A stretch of 64,000 nucleotides of DNA from Mesorhizobium sp. M1D.F.Ca.ET.043.01.1.1 (GTDB taxonomy: Bacteria > Pseudomonadota > Alphaproteobacteria > Rhizobiales > Rhizobiaceae): assembly GCF_003952385.1 (NCBI RefSeq), contig NZ_CP034444.1, positions 992,001-1,056,000 on the forward strand, given 5' to 3'. Position 1 is the stretch's first letter. The number at the start of each line of letters is the position of its first letter. Under the pieces are notes generated by a model. That model searched no databases, had not been told where the DNA came from, and saw nothing but the letters and a program-made list of their open reading frames with translations. A program made the translations under genes and the position numbers. Shown here piece after piece: positions 38,270-50,159 of this stretch.

Positions 38270-39265
38270 ATGAACATCGCTGTTCCCGACGAAGGCACCG
38301 ACCTGTCGCCCTATTTGCCGGACGAGCACGGCCTGTTCTTCATCTATCATTTCACCGCCGAGGGCTTGCGCACCAAGGACCCGGCCGAGGCGTGCTGGAC
38401 GTGGCGCAGCTACCAGATCACGGACATGCGCGCGCGCAAGGAAATCGGCACCGAGCAGGCGCTGCCGACGCTGGTGCGCGAAGCCTTCCTGTCTCCCAGC
38501 CACGGCTGCCACATCGATTTCGAGGACGGCTTCCTCTACGGCGATCTGCCCGACCTTAGGCACGACTTCGCCGAGGCGCGCGGGCTCACCCATTTCCGCT
38601 TCGCCTTCAACGAGACGATGCTGGTCGGGGCTCGCAAGCAGCCGTTGGAGTCGGTCGACAAGATCCGCAAGCTGGTCGAGAGCGGCGCGCGCAAATTCCG
38701 CTCACCGGCCGAATTGATCGAGGCGGTGATGGGCCAGTCGCTCGACGGCATGGCCGGCGAGCTCGACAAGATGGGCGGCACGCTGGACGGCATCGAGGAT
38801 CGCATCGTCTGCGACGCATGGCACAGCGAGCGGCAGGCGTTGGTCGACGCGCGCCGGCACCTGGTGATCATCCACCGCCAGATGGCGACGCTCACCAACC
38901 TCTTCCGCCATCTCGACCATTCGCATCGTGACGACCTGCCGGACCCGATCAACGACATGGCCACGCGCCTCTCGCACCGGGCGCACACGCTGCATCACGA
39001 CGGCGAGCAGTTGCAGGCGCGCACTCGCCTCCTGCAGGACGAGCTGATGGCGAAGCTGACCGAACAATCGAACCAGCTGCTCTACATCCTCTCCGTGATG
39101 ACGGCGGTGCTGTTGCCGATGACCATCATCTCGGGCCTGTTCGGCATGAATGTCGGCGGGTTGCCGCTGGTCGACACGCCGCTGGGTTTCTGGGTGGTGA
39201 CGGCGATATCGATCGCGATCGCCGGCGTCGTCTATATGATCGTGCGGCGACTCGGGCGGGTTTAG
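38270..39265 (+). CDS. zntB: CorA/ZntB family metal ion transporter
   Basis: The 331-residue protein has the CorA-type arrangement: a long cytoplasmic part with coiled helices (about 1-265), two C-terminal membrane helices (about 272-292 and 304-325) and the pore motif GMN (FGMNVGG, about 292-294). The second-helix region and the 331-residue length fit ZntB, which mediates zinc transport in enterobacteria; the bacterial CorA/ZntB split is not decided by sequence alone here. It is transcribed alone and ends next to a palindromic repeat. Confidence 0.85.
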   Translation: MNIAVPDEGTDLSPYLPDEHGLFFIYHFTAEGLRTKDPAEACWTWRSYQITDMRARKEIGTEQALPTLVREAFLSPSHGCHIDFEDGFLYGDLPDLRHDFAEARGLTHFRFAFNETMLVGARKQPLESVDKIRKLVESGARKFRSPAELIEAVMGQSLDGMAGELDKMGGTLDGIEDRIVCDAWHSERQALVDARRHLVIIHRQMATLTNLFRHLDHSHRDDLPDPINDMATRLSHRAHTLHHDGEQLQARTRLLQDELMAKLTEQSNQLLYILSVMTAVLLPMTIISGLFGMNVGGLPLVDTPLGFWVVTAISIAIAGVVYMIVRRLGRV

Positions 39266-39267
39266 AG

Positions 39268-39305
39268 CCGTCCGGAATTGCGTAAAAACAAATACTTAGA
39301 GCGTT
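39268..39305 (-). repeat. Partial dispersed repeat (minus-strand copy)
   Basis: On the minus strand this reads GCTCTAAGTATTTGTTTTTA and continues CGCAATTCCGGACGG, matching positions 61855-61890 almost base for base. It exactly fills the gap between the stop codons of zntB and the convergent GST gene. Confidence 0.75.
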
Positions 39306-39992
39306 TCACGCGCCTGCGCGCAGATCCTCGACGAGAGTGCCGGCGGCGTGGACTTCCGCCTCATGGCCGGGCTCGCGCCATGTCTCGGCGAGGCCGGCCT
39401 CGTACCATTCGCGCATGGCCGGGAGATCGAGCAGCCGCTCTGGGTAGGCAGCGGCGGCGCCCTCGAACGTCAAGCCATAGGACTGCACCCGGAAGGCCAC
39501 CGGGGCAAAGAAGGCATCGACTGCGGTGAAGCGGTCGCCGGCCAGGAACGGTCCGCCGAAACGGGCGAGGCCATCATTCCAGAGGTCGCCGAGGCGGAAG
39601 AGATCGTGCTTCAGATCATCGGACATCGGGAACGGCTCGACGCGGACGCCGCAGCTCATCGGGCAGTCGTTGCGCAAGGCGATGAAACTCGAATGCATCT
39701 CGGCGGCGGCCGAACGCGCCCAGGCGCGCGCCCTGGCGTCCGCCGGCCATACGCCCTGATGACGCTCGGCCAGATACTCCGCGATGGCGAGCGAATCCCA
39801 AACCGCCCAGCCGTCGTCGATCAGGCAGGGCACGCGGCCGTTCGGCGAGAACGACCGGAAGAGGCTGAAACTCGATCCGGCCGGGAACGGCGTCAGCCGC
39901 TCCTCGAAGGGAATGTCGAGGGTGCGCATCAGCACCCACGGCCGCAGCGACCAGGACGAATAGTTCTTGTTGCCAATGTGCAGAACGTACAT
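39306..39992 (-). CDS. Glutathione S-transferase family protein
   Basis: The 228-residue protein starts with a thioredoxin-like GST N-domain (MYVLHIGNKNYSSWSLRPWV, then PFEERLTPF, NGRVPCLIDDGWAVWDSLAIAEYL). The helical C-domain follows from about residue 90. The pattern KNYSSWSLRPW resembles a rhizobial GST group with an active-site Ser/Ala in place of a classical catalytic Cys or Tyr. Substrates are unknown; a role in conjugating electrophiles is likely. Confidence 0.85.
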   Translation of the reverse strand: MYVLHIGNKNYSSWSLRPWVLMRTLDIPFEERLTPFPAGSSFSLFRSFSPNGRVPCLIDDGWAVWDSLAIAEYLAERHQGVWPADARARAWARSAAAEMHSSFIALRNDCPMSCGVRVEPFPMSDDLKHDLFRLGDLWNDGLARFGGPFLAGDRFTAVDAFFAPVAFRVQSYGLTFEGAAAAYPERLLDLPAMREWYEAGLAETWREPGHEAEVHAAGTLVEDLRAGA

Positions 39993-40016
39993 CAGGCACC
40001 CCTTCGCGTATAATGC

Positions 40017-40042
40017 GGACGGAAAACCGTCTCACCCTTCTT
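40017..40042 (-). repeat. Degenerate fragment of the GGAAAACCG-type palindrome
   Basis: The plus-strand sequence GACGGAAAACCGTCTCACCCTT keeps the loop of the repeats at 11971-12123 but has lost the outer stem. It lies between the GST and RarD genes on the minus strand. Confidence 0.4.
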
Positions 40043-40044
40043 GC

Positions 40045-40974
40045 TTACCTTGTCGAGGATGCCGGCTGCCGGACCTCGCGGCCCTTGAACATCGACCAGC
40101 TGTACATGGCCAGCGCCGTCCAGATCAGCGCGAAGGCGATCGCCTGGGTGGTGCCGAACGGCTCGTCGAAGATCAGCACGGCGATCAGGAACACCATGGT
40201 CGGCGCGATATACTGCATGATGCCGATGGTGGAGAGGCGCAGCAACCTCGCGCCGAAAGCAAAGAGCAGCAGCGGCACCGCGGTGATCGGGCCGCAGCCG
40301 ATCAGCAGCGCGGTGTCCGTGGCGGTGCTGGAGACGAAATGGTCCTGGCCGGTGGCGATCAGATAGGCGATGTAGCCGAGCGCCGGCACCGAGAGCAAAA
40401 GCACTTCGAGCAGAAAGCCCTGGCTCGGGCCGATCGGCAGGGTCTTGCGGAAGAAGCCGTAGGCGGCGAAGGAGAAGGCGAGCGCCAGCGACACCCAGGG
40501 CAGCTTGCCGGCCTCGACGGTGAGCACCGTCACAGCGATCGCGGCCAGCGCCACCGCGACAATCTGCAAGCGGTCGAGCCGCTCGCCGAGCAACACCGCC
40601 CCGACGACGATAACCACCAGCGGATTGATGTAGTAGCCCAGTGCCGTCTCGACGGTGCGGCCGACCGAGATCGCCCAGACATAGATGCCCCAGTTGACCG
40701 AGATCAGCACCGCCGTCAGCGCCGCCATGGCGATCGAGCGAGGCGAGCGAATCGCCACCTTGAAATCGGCGGTGCGGCCGGCCCAGACCAGCACGCAAGC
40801 TGCGATCGGCACCGACCAGACGACGCGGTTGGCGATCACCTCGGCGAGCGGCAGATGCGCCACCGCCTTCATGTAGAAGGGCAAGAGCCCCCGAAGGAAA
40901 TAGGCGCCCAGCGCCAGCAGGAACCCTCGGCGGGCCCTGGCGTCTTGATCGAGATCGGCTGTTGTGGTGACCAT
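40045..40974 (-). CDS. rarD: RarD protein, EamA/DMT family permease
   Basis: The 309-residue protein has ten predicted helices and the RarD pattern GFLLALGAYFLRGLLPFYMKAVAHLPLAEVIANRVVWS, described here by its ends (YFLRGLLPFY and ANRVVWS), NWGIYVWAISVGRTVETALGYYINPLV and IGIMQYIAPTMVFLIAVLIF. RarD belongs to drug/metabolite transporters and was named for chloramphenicol sensitivity phenotypes; its true substrate is unknown. It is the gene next upstream of GST on the minus strand and stands alone. Confidence 0.9.
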   Translation of the reverse strand: MVTTTADLDQDARARRGFLLALGAYFLRGLLPFYMKAVAHLPLAEVIANRVVWSVPIAACVLVWAGRTADFKVAIRSPRSIAMAALTAVLISVNWGIYVWAISVGRTVETALGYYINPLVVIVVGAVLLGERLDRLQIVAVALAAIAVTVLTVEAGKLPWVSLALAFSFAAYGFFRKTLPIGPSQGFLLEVLLLSVPALGYIAYLIATGQDHFVSSTATDTALLIGCGPITAVPLLLFAFGARLLRLSTIGIMQYIAPTMVFLIAVLIFDEPFGTTQAIAFALIWTALAMYSWSMFKGREVRQPASSTR

Positions 40975-41051
40975 GGCCCAACGCTATGGCCCAGCGCATC
41001 GTCCAAGACCATCACAAAATTATGATGGATCAATCGACTTTTGGTGATGGT

Positions 41052-41623
41052 TCAAGCGGTTGACTTCGCTCCAGTTGCCGTCGACAGCGGTGCCTGCTCA
41101 TTGCTGGGCGGGTTTTTCGACAAGCTCGAAGAAGACCCTGTCGGGTGCTCCTCGTCATGCCTGAAGCCCGTCAACTCCGCCGCCAGATCGAGAGGAATGT
41201 CGAAGACATAATCGACATCACTTTCCTTGTCCTGTTTTGAAAATGCCTGCTGCCTCGAGGATTCAAAGGAGGCTGAAGATCGCCCGTGATGTGAATTTCC
41301 CTGACGTCTTTGTCGCCCCTGTGCCAAACCCTCCAGATATTCTTTCCGGAGCTCCAGAGCTCGGCGCGAGCAAACATCGTCTGTTCTTCTATATGCACGA
41401 CGACCATTTCCCTGCCTTGCGAAAACGCAGACAAATAGCTGTCTGGAGGGTTGGGAAAGCTGCAGTAGCCGAGGATGATGATCGCCCAGTTCTTGTCGCT
41501 TCGATAAGCGCTTATGGGAGCATCGAAATCTTCCGACGATTCGCCGACGTCCCTGCCGAACAGGGCCGCCGCGTCCTTAATCTCGTAACCGCGAAAGCCA
41601 AACCAGCTTATCGAAAAGCCCAC
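41052..41623 (-). pseudogene. Frameshifted hypothetical gene
   Basis: Two minus-strand frames appear to be one gene. The first (from 41623) encodes MGFSISWFGFRGYEIKDAAALF, GYCSFPNPPDSYLSAFSQG and IWRVWHRGDKDVREIHITGD; the second (ending 41052) encodes SSRQQAFSKQDKESDVDYVF and DIPLDLAAELTGFRHDE. The pattern VDYVFDIPLDLA-GFRHD is a conserved end in a small rhizobial family I recognise only by shape. The frame changes at about 41260-41275. One or two base changes would restore a protein of about 190 residues. A sequencing error is the alternative explanation. The gene starts four bases after the cimA stop. Confidence 0.65.
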
Positions 41624-41627
41624 GCGT

Positions 41628-43244
41628 CTACTCCGCCGCCACCAATCCCGCCATCTCGCGGTTCTTCATCAGCTTGTAGATGATCGAATCCATCAGCGCC
41701 TGGAAAGAGGCGTCGATGATGTTTTCCGAAACGCCGACCGTCCACCAGCGGGCACCGGTGGAATCGTGCGATTCGATGAGAACGCGGGTGATGGCCTCGG
41801 TGCCGCCGTTGAGGATACGGACCTTGAAGTCGGCGAGCTCGAGATCGACGATCTCGCTCTGGTACTTGCCGAGATCCTTGCGCAGCGCGATGTCGAGCGC
41901 ATTGACCGGGCCGTGACCTTCGGCCACCGACATCTTCTCCTCGCCGTCGACCATCACCTTCACGATCGCCTCGGACACCGTCTTCAGATTGCCGTTGGCA
42001 TCGAAGCGGCGCTCGACCATGCAGCGGAAGGAGGTGACGTTGAAGAACTCCGGCAGGCCGTGCAGCATCTTGCGCGCCAGGAGCTCGAAAGACGCGTCGG
42101 CGCCCTCATAGGCGTAGCCTTCGGCCTCGCGTTCCTTGACCACGGCGATCAGCGCGTCGAGCCGGCGATCGTCCCTCGGCACTTCGATGCCGCGCCGCTT
42201 CAATTCGGCGAGGAAATTCGCCTTGCCGCCCTGGTCGGAGACCATGACGCGGCGGCGATTGCCGACGGCCTCCGGCGGCACATGCTCGTAGGTCGCCGGC
42301 TCCTTGGCTAAAGCCGAGGCATGGATGCCGGCCTTGGTGGCAAACGCCGAGGAGCCGACATAGGGCGCCTGGGCTTCCGGCGCGCGGTTCAAGAGTTCGT
42401 CGAAGGCGCGGGAGAGCCGCGAGATTCCGGTCAGCGCCTCGGCCGAAATGCCGGTCTCGAAGCGATCGGCGAAGGCAGGCTTCAGCGAAAGCGTAGGCAC
42501 GATCGAGATCAGATTGGCGTTGCCGCAGCGCTCGCCGATGCCGTTCAGCGTGCCTTGGACCTGGCGCACGCCGGCCTCGACGGCGGCGAGTGAATTCGCC
42601 ACCGCCTGGCCGGTGTCGTCATGCGCATGGATCCCGAGATGGTCGCCCGGGATGCCGCCAGCGATGACCTTCTCGACGATGGCACGCACTTCCGAAGGCT
42701 GCGTGCCGCCATTGGTGTCGCACAGCACCACCCAGCGCGCGCCAGCGTCATAGGCGGTCCTGGCGCAGGCCAGCGCATAGTCCGGATTAGCCTTGAAGCC
42801 GTCGAAGAAGTGCTCGCAGTCGACCATCGCCTCCTTGCCGGCGGCCACCGCAGTCTCGACCGAGGTCTTGATCGACTCCAGGTTCTCCTCGTTGGTACAG
42901 CCGAGCGCGACGCGCACATGATAGTCCCAGCTCTTGGCGACGAAGCAGATGGCGTCGGACTTCGACTGCACAAGGGCCGCAAGCCCCGGGTCATTGGAGG
43001 CCGAGACCCCTGCCCGCTTGGTCATGCCGAAGGCGACGAAGCTGGCCCTTGCGGTGCGCTTGTTCTGGAAGAAGGCGGTGTCGGTCGGATTGGCGCCGGG
43101 ATAGCCGCCCTCGACATAGTCGACGCCGAACTCGTCGAGCAGCTTGGCGATCGCGATCTTGTCCTCGACGGAAAAGTCGATGCCCGGCGTCTGCTGACCG
43201 TCGCGAAGCGTGGTGTCGAAGAGGTAGAGGCGTTGCTTTGTCAT
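41628..43244 (-). CDS. cimA: (R)-citramalate synthase
   Basis: The 538-residue protein has the isopropylmalate/citramalate synthase TIM-barrel signature LFDTTLRDGQQTPGIDFSVE, the GIHAHDDTGQAVANSL and TLNGIGERCGNANL blocks, and the long C-terminal regulatory domain of the CimA type (GGTEAITRVLIESHD). It condenses pyruvate and acetyl-CoA to citramalate, a route to 2-oxobutanoate and isoleucine, or a leucine-like branch. CimA is normally feedback-inhibited; the C-terminal domain is intact. The prolyl aminopeptidase gene lies 53 bases upstream and a frameshifted gene follows immediately. Confidence 0.93.
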   Translation of the reverse strand: MTKQRLYLFDTTLRDGQQTPGIDFSVEDKIAIAKLLDEFGVDYVEGGYPGANPTDTAFFQNKRTARASFVAFGMTKRAGVSASNDPGLAALVQSKSDAICFVAKSWDYHVRVALGCTNEENLESIKTSVETAVAAGKEAMVDCEHFFDGFKANPDYALACARTAYDAGARWVVLCDTNGGTQPSEVRAIVEKVIAGGIPGDHLGIHAHDDTGQAVANSLAAVEAGVRQVQGTLNGIGERCGNANLISIVPTLSLKPAFADRFETGISAEALTGISRLSRAFDELLNRAPEAQAPYVGSSAFATKAGIHASALAKEPATYEHVPPEAVGNRRRVMVSDQGGKANFLAELKRRGIEVPRDDRRLDALIAVVKEREAEGYAYEGADASFELLARKMLHGLPEFFNVTSFRCMVERRFDANGNLKTVSEAIVKVMVDGEEKMSVAEGHGPVNALDIALRKDLGKYQSEIVDLELADFKVRILNGGTEAITRVLIESHDSTGARWWTVGVSENIIDASFQALMDSIIYKLMKNREMAGLVAAE

Positions 43245-43297
43245 GACAGTCGCTCGAAATGCCGCGCTCCTTCACCGTGGAGCACGAACGTGCATCA

Positions 43298-44732
<1,435 letters not shown>

Positions 44733-44736
<4 letters not shown>

Positions 44737-45224
44737 GGTCTTTCCTCCGGCGGCCATTGGTCGGTGTCGTGGTCGGGATGCTGGTAGGAGACGAGCTCGG
44801 CGAGATAGGGCGCGGACGAAATATCGGCCATCGTGGCCTCGGACGGCAGCTTTGGAATGCTGTCGACATAGGGCAGCTTCGCCTCGACGCCCCATTGGAT
44901 CGTCGGCGCGATGCCGGTCGGATCGTCGAAGGCGGCGATCGCCAGCGCCACGCCGTCCGGCGCCTCGAAGGTCAGCGGCGTGCCGCATTCGGCGCAGAAG
45001 CCGCGCCATGCGGCGCTGGACGAGCGGAAGCGCTTCGGCTCGCCGCGCGTCCAGTCGAGCCTGGCGCCACGCACCGAAACCAGCGGCAGATAGAAATTGC
45101 CACTCGCCTTCTGGCACATGCGGCAATGGCAGACCGAGGCATCGCCGAGCGTGCCCTCGACGCGGAAGCGCACCGCTCCGCACTGGCAGCCGCCCGTATA
45201 GACCGGCCGGTTGTCGAGGCTCAT
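44733..45224 (-). CDS. GFA family protein, first copy
   Basis: The 163-residue protein shows the same zinc-site cysteines: GGCQCGAVRFRVEG, VCHCRMCQKASGNF and FCAECGTPLTFEAP. It also ends with SYQHPDHDTDQWPPEE, like its paralogue, showing a tandem duplication. The stop overlaps the next gene by four bases. It lies 45 bases after a VOC gene in a run that also includes DUF559 and pip. Between these genes at 45225-45269 a short repeated ATGGGCC-like pattern is visible. Confidence 0.88.
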
Positions 45225-45269
45225 GGCTCACTCCCAGTCATGGGCCGATTCATGGTCCGATTGATGGGC

Positions 45270-45656
45270 TCACTCCGGGTCATGGCAGACCGCCTCAACA
45301 TTGTTGCCGTCGGGATCGAAGACGAAGGCGCCGTAGTAGTTGGGGTGATAGTGCGGGCGCAGGCCGGGCCGGCCATTGTCCCTGCCGCCGGCGGCAAGCG
45401 CCGCGGCATGGAAGGCGTCCACCTCGGCGCGGTTGCGCGCGGTGAAGGCGACGTGCTGGCGGTCTCTCGGCTTCTCCTTGCCGCCGGTCACCCAGAACAC
45501 CGGCCGGTCGCGGCCATAACCGCCGACCTTGGCGCCGCCGGTATATTCTTCCGGCACCATGTAGAGCAGCGAGGCGCCCAGCGGCGCCATCGCCTTGTCG
45601 TAGAAGGCTTTCGATGCGTCGAAATCGGAAGCGGTGATGCCGAGATGGTCGATCAT
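45270..45656 (-). CDS. VOC family protein (glyoxalase/bleomycin-resistance fold)
   Basis: The 128-residue protein begins MIDHLGITASDFDASKAFYDKAMAPLG and includes QHVAFTARNRAEVDAFHAAALAAGG and HPNYYGAFVFDPDGNNVEAVCH, the last holding the metal-ligand Glu region. Its paired beta-alpha-beta-beta-beta modules bind a divalent metal by family. It overlaps the DUF559 gene by four bases (ATGA). Substrate unknown. Confidence 0.88.
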   Translation of the reverse strand: MIDHLGITASDFDASKAFYDKAMAPLGASLLYMVPEEYTGGAKVGGYGRDRPVFWVTGGKEKPRDRQHVAFTARNRAEVDAFHAAALAAGGRDNGRPGLRPHYHPNYYGAFVFDPDGNNVEAVCHDPE

Positions 45657-46051
45657 ATGACGAGCTCCTTCGTTGGTGGCGCGGGCGCATCGGCCAACCC
45701 GGCCACGATGACGATGTGCTGGCAGACATTGTCGATATCGCGGATGACGTCGTCGTTCCAGAAGCGCAGGATGGTCCAGCCGCTGGCACCTAGGTAAGCG
45801 CTTCGAGCCTCGTCATGCCGTAAGTGCTCTGCGTCGGCATGCTGACTGCCATCCACCTCTACGATGATACGGTGCGCCGAGCACGCGAAGTCAACGATGT
45901 AAGGCCCTATCGGCACCTGTCGCCGAAAGCTCATGCCCATGAGCCGGTGAGCGCGCAACTCGTTCCAAAGCTTCAACTCTGCATCGGTCATCGCGCGCCG
46001 CATCGACTTGGCGTTTTTGCGCTGACGGGATGGAACGAGGTCGTGACCCAT
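45653..46051 (-). CDS. DUF559 endonuclease-fold protein
   Basis: The 132-residue protein shows the DUF559 core: MRRAMTDAELKLWNELRAHRLMGMSFRRQVPIGPYIVDFACSAHRIIVEVDGSQH, described here by its blocks (TDAELKLWNELR, FRRQVPIGPYIVDF, IIVEVDGSQH), then GWTILRFWNDDV. This is a restriction-endonuclease-like fold related to Vsr; E (TDAEL), D (VDF), E-V-D and Q/H form the likely active site. Role unknown, possibly DNA metabolism. It starts the coupled run DUF559-VOC-GFA-GFA-pip and lies just after a palindromic element. Confidence 0.85.
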   Translation of the reverse strand: MGHDLVPSRQRKNAKSMRRAMTDAELKLWNELRAHRLMGMSFRRQVPIGPYIVDFACSAHRIIVEVDGSQHADAEHLRHDEARSAYLGASGWTILRFWNDDVIRDIDNVCQHIVIVAGLADAPAPPTKELVI

Positions 46052-46100
46052 GGCTAGGCAAGCTCACGCCGGAGATTAGCGAAACCGCGAGCGAGAGCTA

Positions 46101-46283
46101 ATCTCCCCCCTTGCGGGGGAGATGTCCGGCAGGACAGAGGGGGGTGCTGTCCCGCCAGCGTGGCAACTGGGGAGCGCTCGACTTTCAGAAGAGGTACGCT
46201 GTCACCTACGGCAAGCTGATACGATGGCGTTCCTTCACACCCCCCTCTGTCCTGCCGGACATCTCCCCCGCAAGGGGGGAGAT
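46101..46283. repeat. Paired palindromic element, copy 2
   Basis: The arms ATCTCCCCCCTTGCGGGGGA (46101-46120, extended to 46146) and CTGCCGGACATCTCCCCC (with flanks 46238-46283) are inverted, with about 91 bases between. The central part includes CTGTCCCGCCAG, which matches copy 1 at 26049-26060 in reverse orientation. It separates DUF559 from cysS. Confidence 0.8.
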
Positions 46284-46334
46284 CGGCCGTCGCCGGCGCC
46301 TCAGCCAGCCTTGCAACGATGTCCCGCACCACCC

Positions 46335-47786
<1,452 letters not shown>

Positions 47787-48173
47787 GCGTGCCTTCCCGG
47801 TCGGTTACTCGCAAACCCACGTTGCGCCGAAGCGCAAAGCGGACTCCAGCCTGCTGGCCGGGGCGTTTGTCCAATCTGGGGGAAGATAAGGCGAAAACGT
47901 CCGGACCAGCGCGAGGCTAGTCAATAATGCAAATGCCACAAATGGCGAAAGACGTTTTCATGGGCGGCTTTATCGCGCCACCAGGTGTTGCCGTCAAGCC
48001 GCTCAACTCGCGAAAGATGTCGATGGATCACAGGTAAAGACGGGGCGAAACATTTTATTAAACATGTCGGCACAGTGATGAAACATTCGCCGGCTAGACC
48101 AGCCGGGTGTCACGATTTGGTCCGAATCGACCGGCAAACGCGGGACACGAAAACGTTACCAGGGAAGAGAACA
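47787..48173. other. Intergenic region upstream of cysS
   Basis: The 387 bases separate the minus-strand cysS gene from a small plus-strand gene. I see no other coding frame with support. It must hold the promoters of both. AACATTTTATTAAACATG at about 48049-48066 is A/T-rich and could be part of a promoter, but no named site is certain. Confidence 0.45.
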
Positions 48174-48329
48174 ATGTCACGAAGCAAGCAGGAACAGAGC
48201 CGACCGCCGCAACAGCCGCTCACCAAGCACTACCGCGCGATTGGCCCGGCGGCCATCGTCGCAGCCCTTCTGCATACCGCGAAGAAGAAGAAGCCGGCGC
48301 AGAAGATCGTTTCGCCGCGCGCCGCCTGA
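48174..48329 (+). CDS. Small basic hypothetical protein, 51 aa
   Basis: The product begins MSRSKQEQSRPPQQPLTKHY and has one hydrophobic stretch (GPAAIVAALLHT) between two basic blocks, ending KKKKPAQKIVSPRAA. No family is recognised. GGGAAGAG lies upstream of the ATG at the right distance. It stands alone between divergent cysS and convergent SRAP. The longer in-frame extension to 47985 is not credible because the ribosome binding site favours this start. Confidence 0.6.
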   Translation: MSRSKQEQSRPPQQPLTKHYRAIGPAAIVAALLHTAKKKKPAQKIVSPRAA

Positions 48330-48412
48330 AACGGCACGACCGGCGCAACAGCCGGCGATAAGGGCGCCGATACGCGCCCTGGAATTGAGGCCGACGACAA
48401 GAGCGCGCCTCG

Positions 48413-49174
48413 CTAAAACAGGGTCATCTGGTTTTCGTCCGCGCCGGGTTTCTGGCGCCTGACCTTCTCGGGTTCTGGCCCGACGATGCCCCGCTCCTGA
48501 ATCTCTGGCCCGGTGTTGGCGACCCTGTTGACAAGGTCGGAAACCGGAATGGCCTCGAAGAAATCGGGCTCTGCGGGCTTGAGGAGATCGAGCACGTCGC
48601 GCGGCTCCTGCGTGCGGCAATCCAGCCAGCGGGCGAAGTCGCGCTCCTCGATCACCACCGGCATGCGGTCGTGGACATGGGCGATGCCGGCGTCGGCGCG
48701 CGTCGTCAGGATAGCGCCGGTATCCATTTCGGAGCCGCCCGGCTCGGCGTAGGTGTCGATCAGCCCGGCGAAGGCGATTACGCCGCCGCGTTTCGGCCGG
48801 ATCCAGTAGGGCTGGCCCTTGGCGCCGCCGGACTGCTGCCATTCATAGAAGCCGGAGGCCGGCACAAGAGCGCGGCGATGGCGCATGGCGGTCTTGAACG
48901 AGGCCTTTTCCAGCACGCCCTCCGAGCGGGCGTTGAAGAGCAGCGGAAATTCCCTGGTATCCTTGACCCAGGCCGGGATCAGGCCCCAGCGCACCAGCAT
49001 CTCCTGACGGTCCGGCAGGTTGGAGCCCGGCGCGCGCGGCGGACCGGCAAGGATCATCAACACGGGCTGTGTGGGGGCGATGTTGTAGCGGGGCGGAAAC
49101 GCCTCCAGCTCCGCCAGGCCGAGATAGGCGGCGGTCTGGACCGGTGTAGCGGTCAGGGCAAAGCGTCCGCACAT
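48413..49174 (-). CDS. SOS response-associated peptidase (SRAP/HMCES/YedK family)
   Basis: The 253-residue protein starts MCGRFALT, so the catalytic Cys2 becomes the N-terminal nucleophile after Met removal. The other family residues are visible in PRYNIAPTQ, LLFNARSE, PASGFYEW and HDRMPVVI (Asn, Glu and His of the active site). SRAP proteins bind abasic sites in single-stranded DNA and form a covalent cross-link that shields them. The ATG at 49174 is fixed by the essential Cys2; the upstream frame is not homologous. Confidence 0.93.
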   Translation of the reverse strand: MCGRFALTATPVQTAAYLGLAELEAFPPRYNIAPTQPVLMILAGPPRAPGSNLPDRQEMLVRWGLIPAWVKDTREFPLLFNARSEGVLEKASFKTAMRHRRALVPASGFYEWQQSGGAKGQPYWIRPKRGGVIAFAGLIDTYAEPGGSEMDTGAILTTRADAGIAHVHDRMPVVIEERDFARWLDCRTQEPRDVLDLLKPAEPDFFEAIPVSDLVNRVANTGPEIQERGIVGPEPEKVRRQKPGADENQMTLF

Positions 49175-49283
49175 GAATTCGGCTCGTCGATTTGAGTTCC
49201 CGTGAAAGTGGCGATGGAACAGCCACGCCGCAACCGCTAAAGCTGGATCCGGCCGGTCGGTCCACAACAGGCTGCAGAAACGC

Positions 49284-49718
49284 ATGGAACCACGCAGGAC
49301 AATTCCCGCCGTCTCCGTCGCGGTCGTGCGCGGCAGGTCGGTGCTGCTGGTCAAGCGGGCGCGCGCGCCCTCGCAAGGGCTCTACGCCTATCCGGGCGGC
49401 AAGGTGGAGCCGGGCGAGACGCTGGAAGAAGCGGCGGCGCGTGAGCTCGAGGAGGAAACCGGGCTCGAGGCCAAGGACTACCGCCCGCTGCGCGCCATCC
49501 ATATCGACGGGAGCAGCGAGAACCACGCCGTCGACTATCTGCTGACGGTGTTCGGCGCGGCCTATGCCGGCGGCGAGCCGATGGCCAGCGACGATGCCGA
49601 GACGGCGGCCTTCTATACGCTTGCGGAAATGGCGGAGATGCCGCTGGCGGGCGATGTGCTCGAGGTGGCCGAGGAATTGCTAGGGTCTGCGCAAGACAAC
49701 GGGCGGCAACTCTCATAA
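49284..49718 (+). CDS. NUDIX hydrolase
   Basis: The 144-residue protein holds a complete Nudix box, GGKVEPGETLEEAAARELEEETGL, described by its ends (GGKVEPGETLEE and ARELEEETGL, about residues 38-61). Such enzymes hydrolyse nucleoside diphosphates linked to another group and often remove oxidised nucleotides. Divergent from SRAP with 109 bases between. A TIGR02301 gene follows in the same direction, a pairing I have seen in other Rhizobiales. Confidence 0.9.
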   Translation: MEPRRTIPAVSVAVVRGRSVLLVKRARAPSQGLYAYPGGKVEPGETLEEAAARELEEETGLEAKDYRPLRAIHIDGSSENHAVDYLLTVFGAAYAGGEPMASDDAETAAFYTLAEMAEMPLAGDVLEVAEELLGSAQDNGRQLS

Positions 49719-49781
49719 ATCGCCTTGCAGGCGACAAAATGTTTCGTCACAAAGACTTAGCTCTCTCACGCCAAGGCCCTG

Positions 49782-50159
49782 ATGACCCGCGCCTCGCCTC
49801 TCCTCGCCGCGTGCCTCGCCGTCAGCATGGCGGTCACGGTGTTGCCGGCGCCGGCCGCCGAGGCGCCGTTCGAGCCAGGGCTGATGCGGCTCGCCGAGGT
49901 GCTGGGCTCGCTGCATTTCCTGCGCAATCTGTGCGGCGAGAAAGGCAACCAGTGGCGGGTCGAGATGGAAAAGCTGCTCGAATCGGAAAACCCCGATCCC
50001 GACCGGCGCGCCCGCTTCATCGCCTCCTTCAACCGCGGCTACCGCTCCTTCAGCGGCACCTACACGCGGTGCACGCCCTCGGCCACCGAGGCCATTGCCC
50101 GCTACATGAAGGAAGGCGAGACGCTGTCGCGCGACATCGCTTCCCGCTATGGGAATTGA
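49782..50159 (+). CDS. TIGR02301 family exported protein
   Basis: The 125-residue protein has an N-terminal signal peptide (hydrophobic residues about 6-24, ending PAPAAEA). The TIGR02301 pattern follows: LAEVLGSLHFLRNLCGEKGNQWR, RRARFIASFNRGYRSFSGTYTRC. Two cysteines in these blocks could form a disulfide. Function is not known; the family is restricted to Alphaproteobacteria. It follows the Nudix gene by 63 bases and may share its transcript. Confidence 0.85.
   Translation: MTRASPLLAACLAVSMAVTVLPAPAAEAPFEPGLMRLAEVLGSLHFLRNLCGEKGNQWRVEMEKLLESENPDPDRRARFIASFNRGYRSFSGTYTRCTPSATEAIARYMKEGETLSRDIASRYGN

Noticed and set aside
45225..45269. Short ATGGGCC-like repeats between GFA and VOC genes
   Set aside because: Too short and irregular to assign a function; may be slippage.
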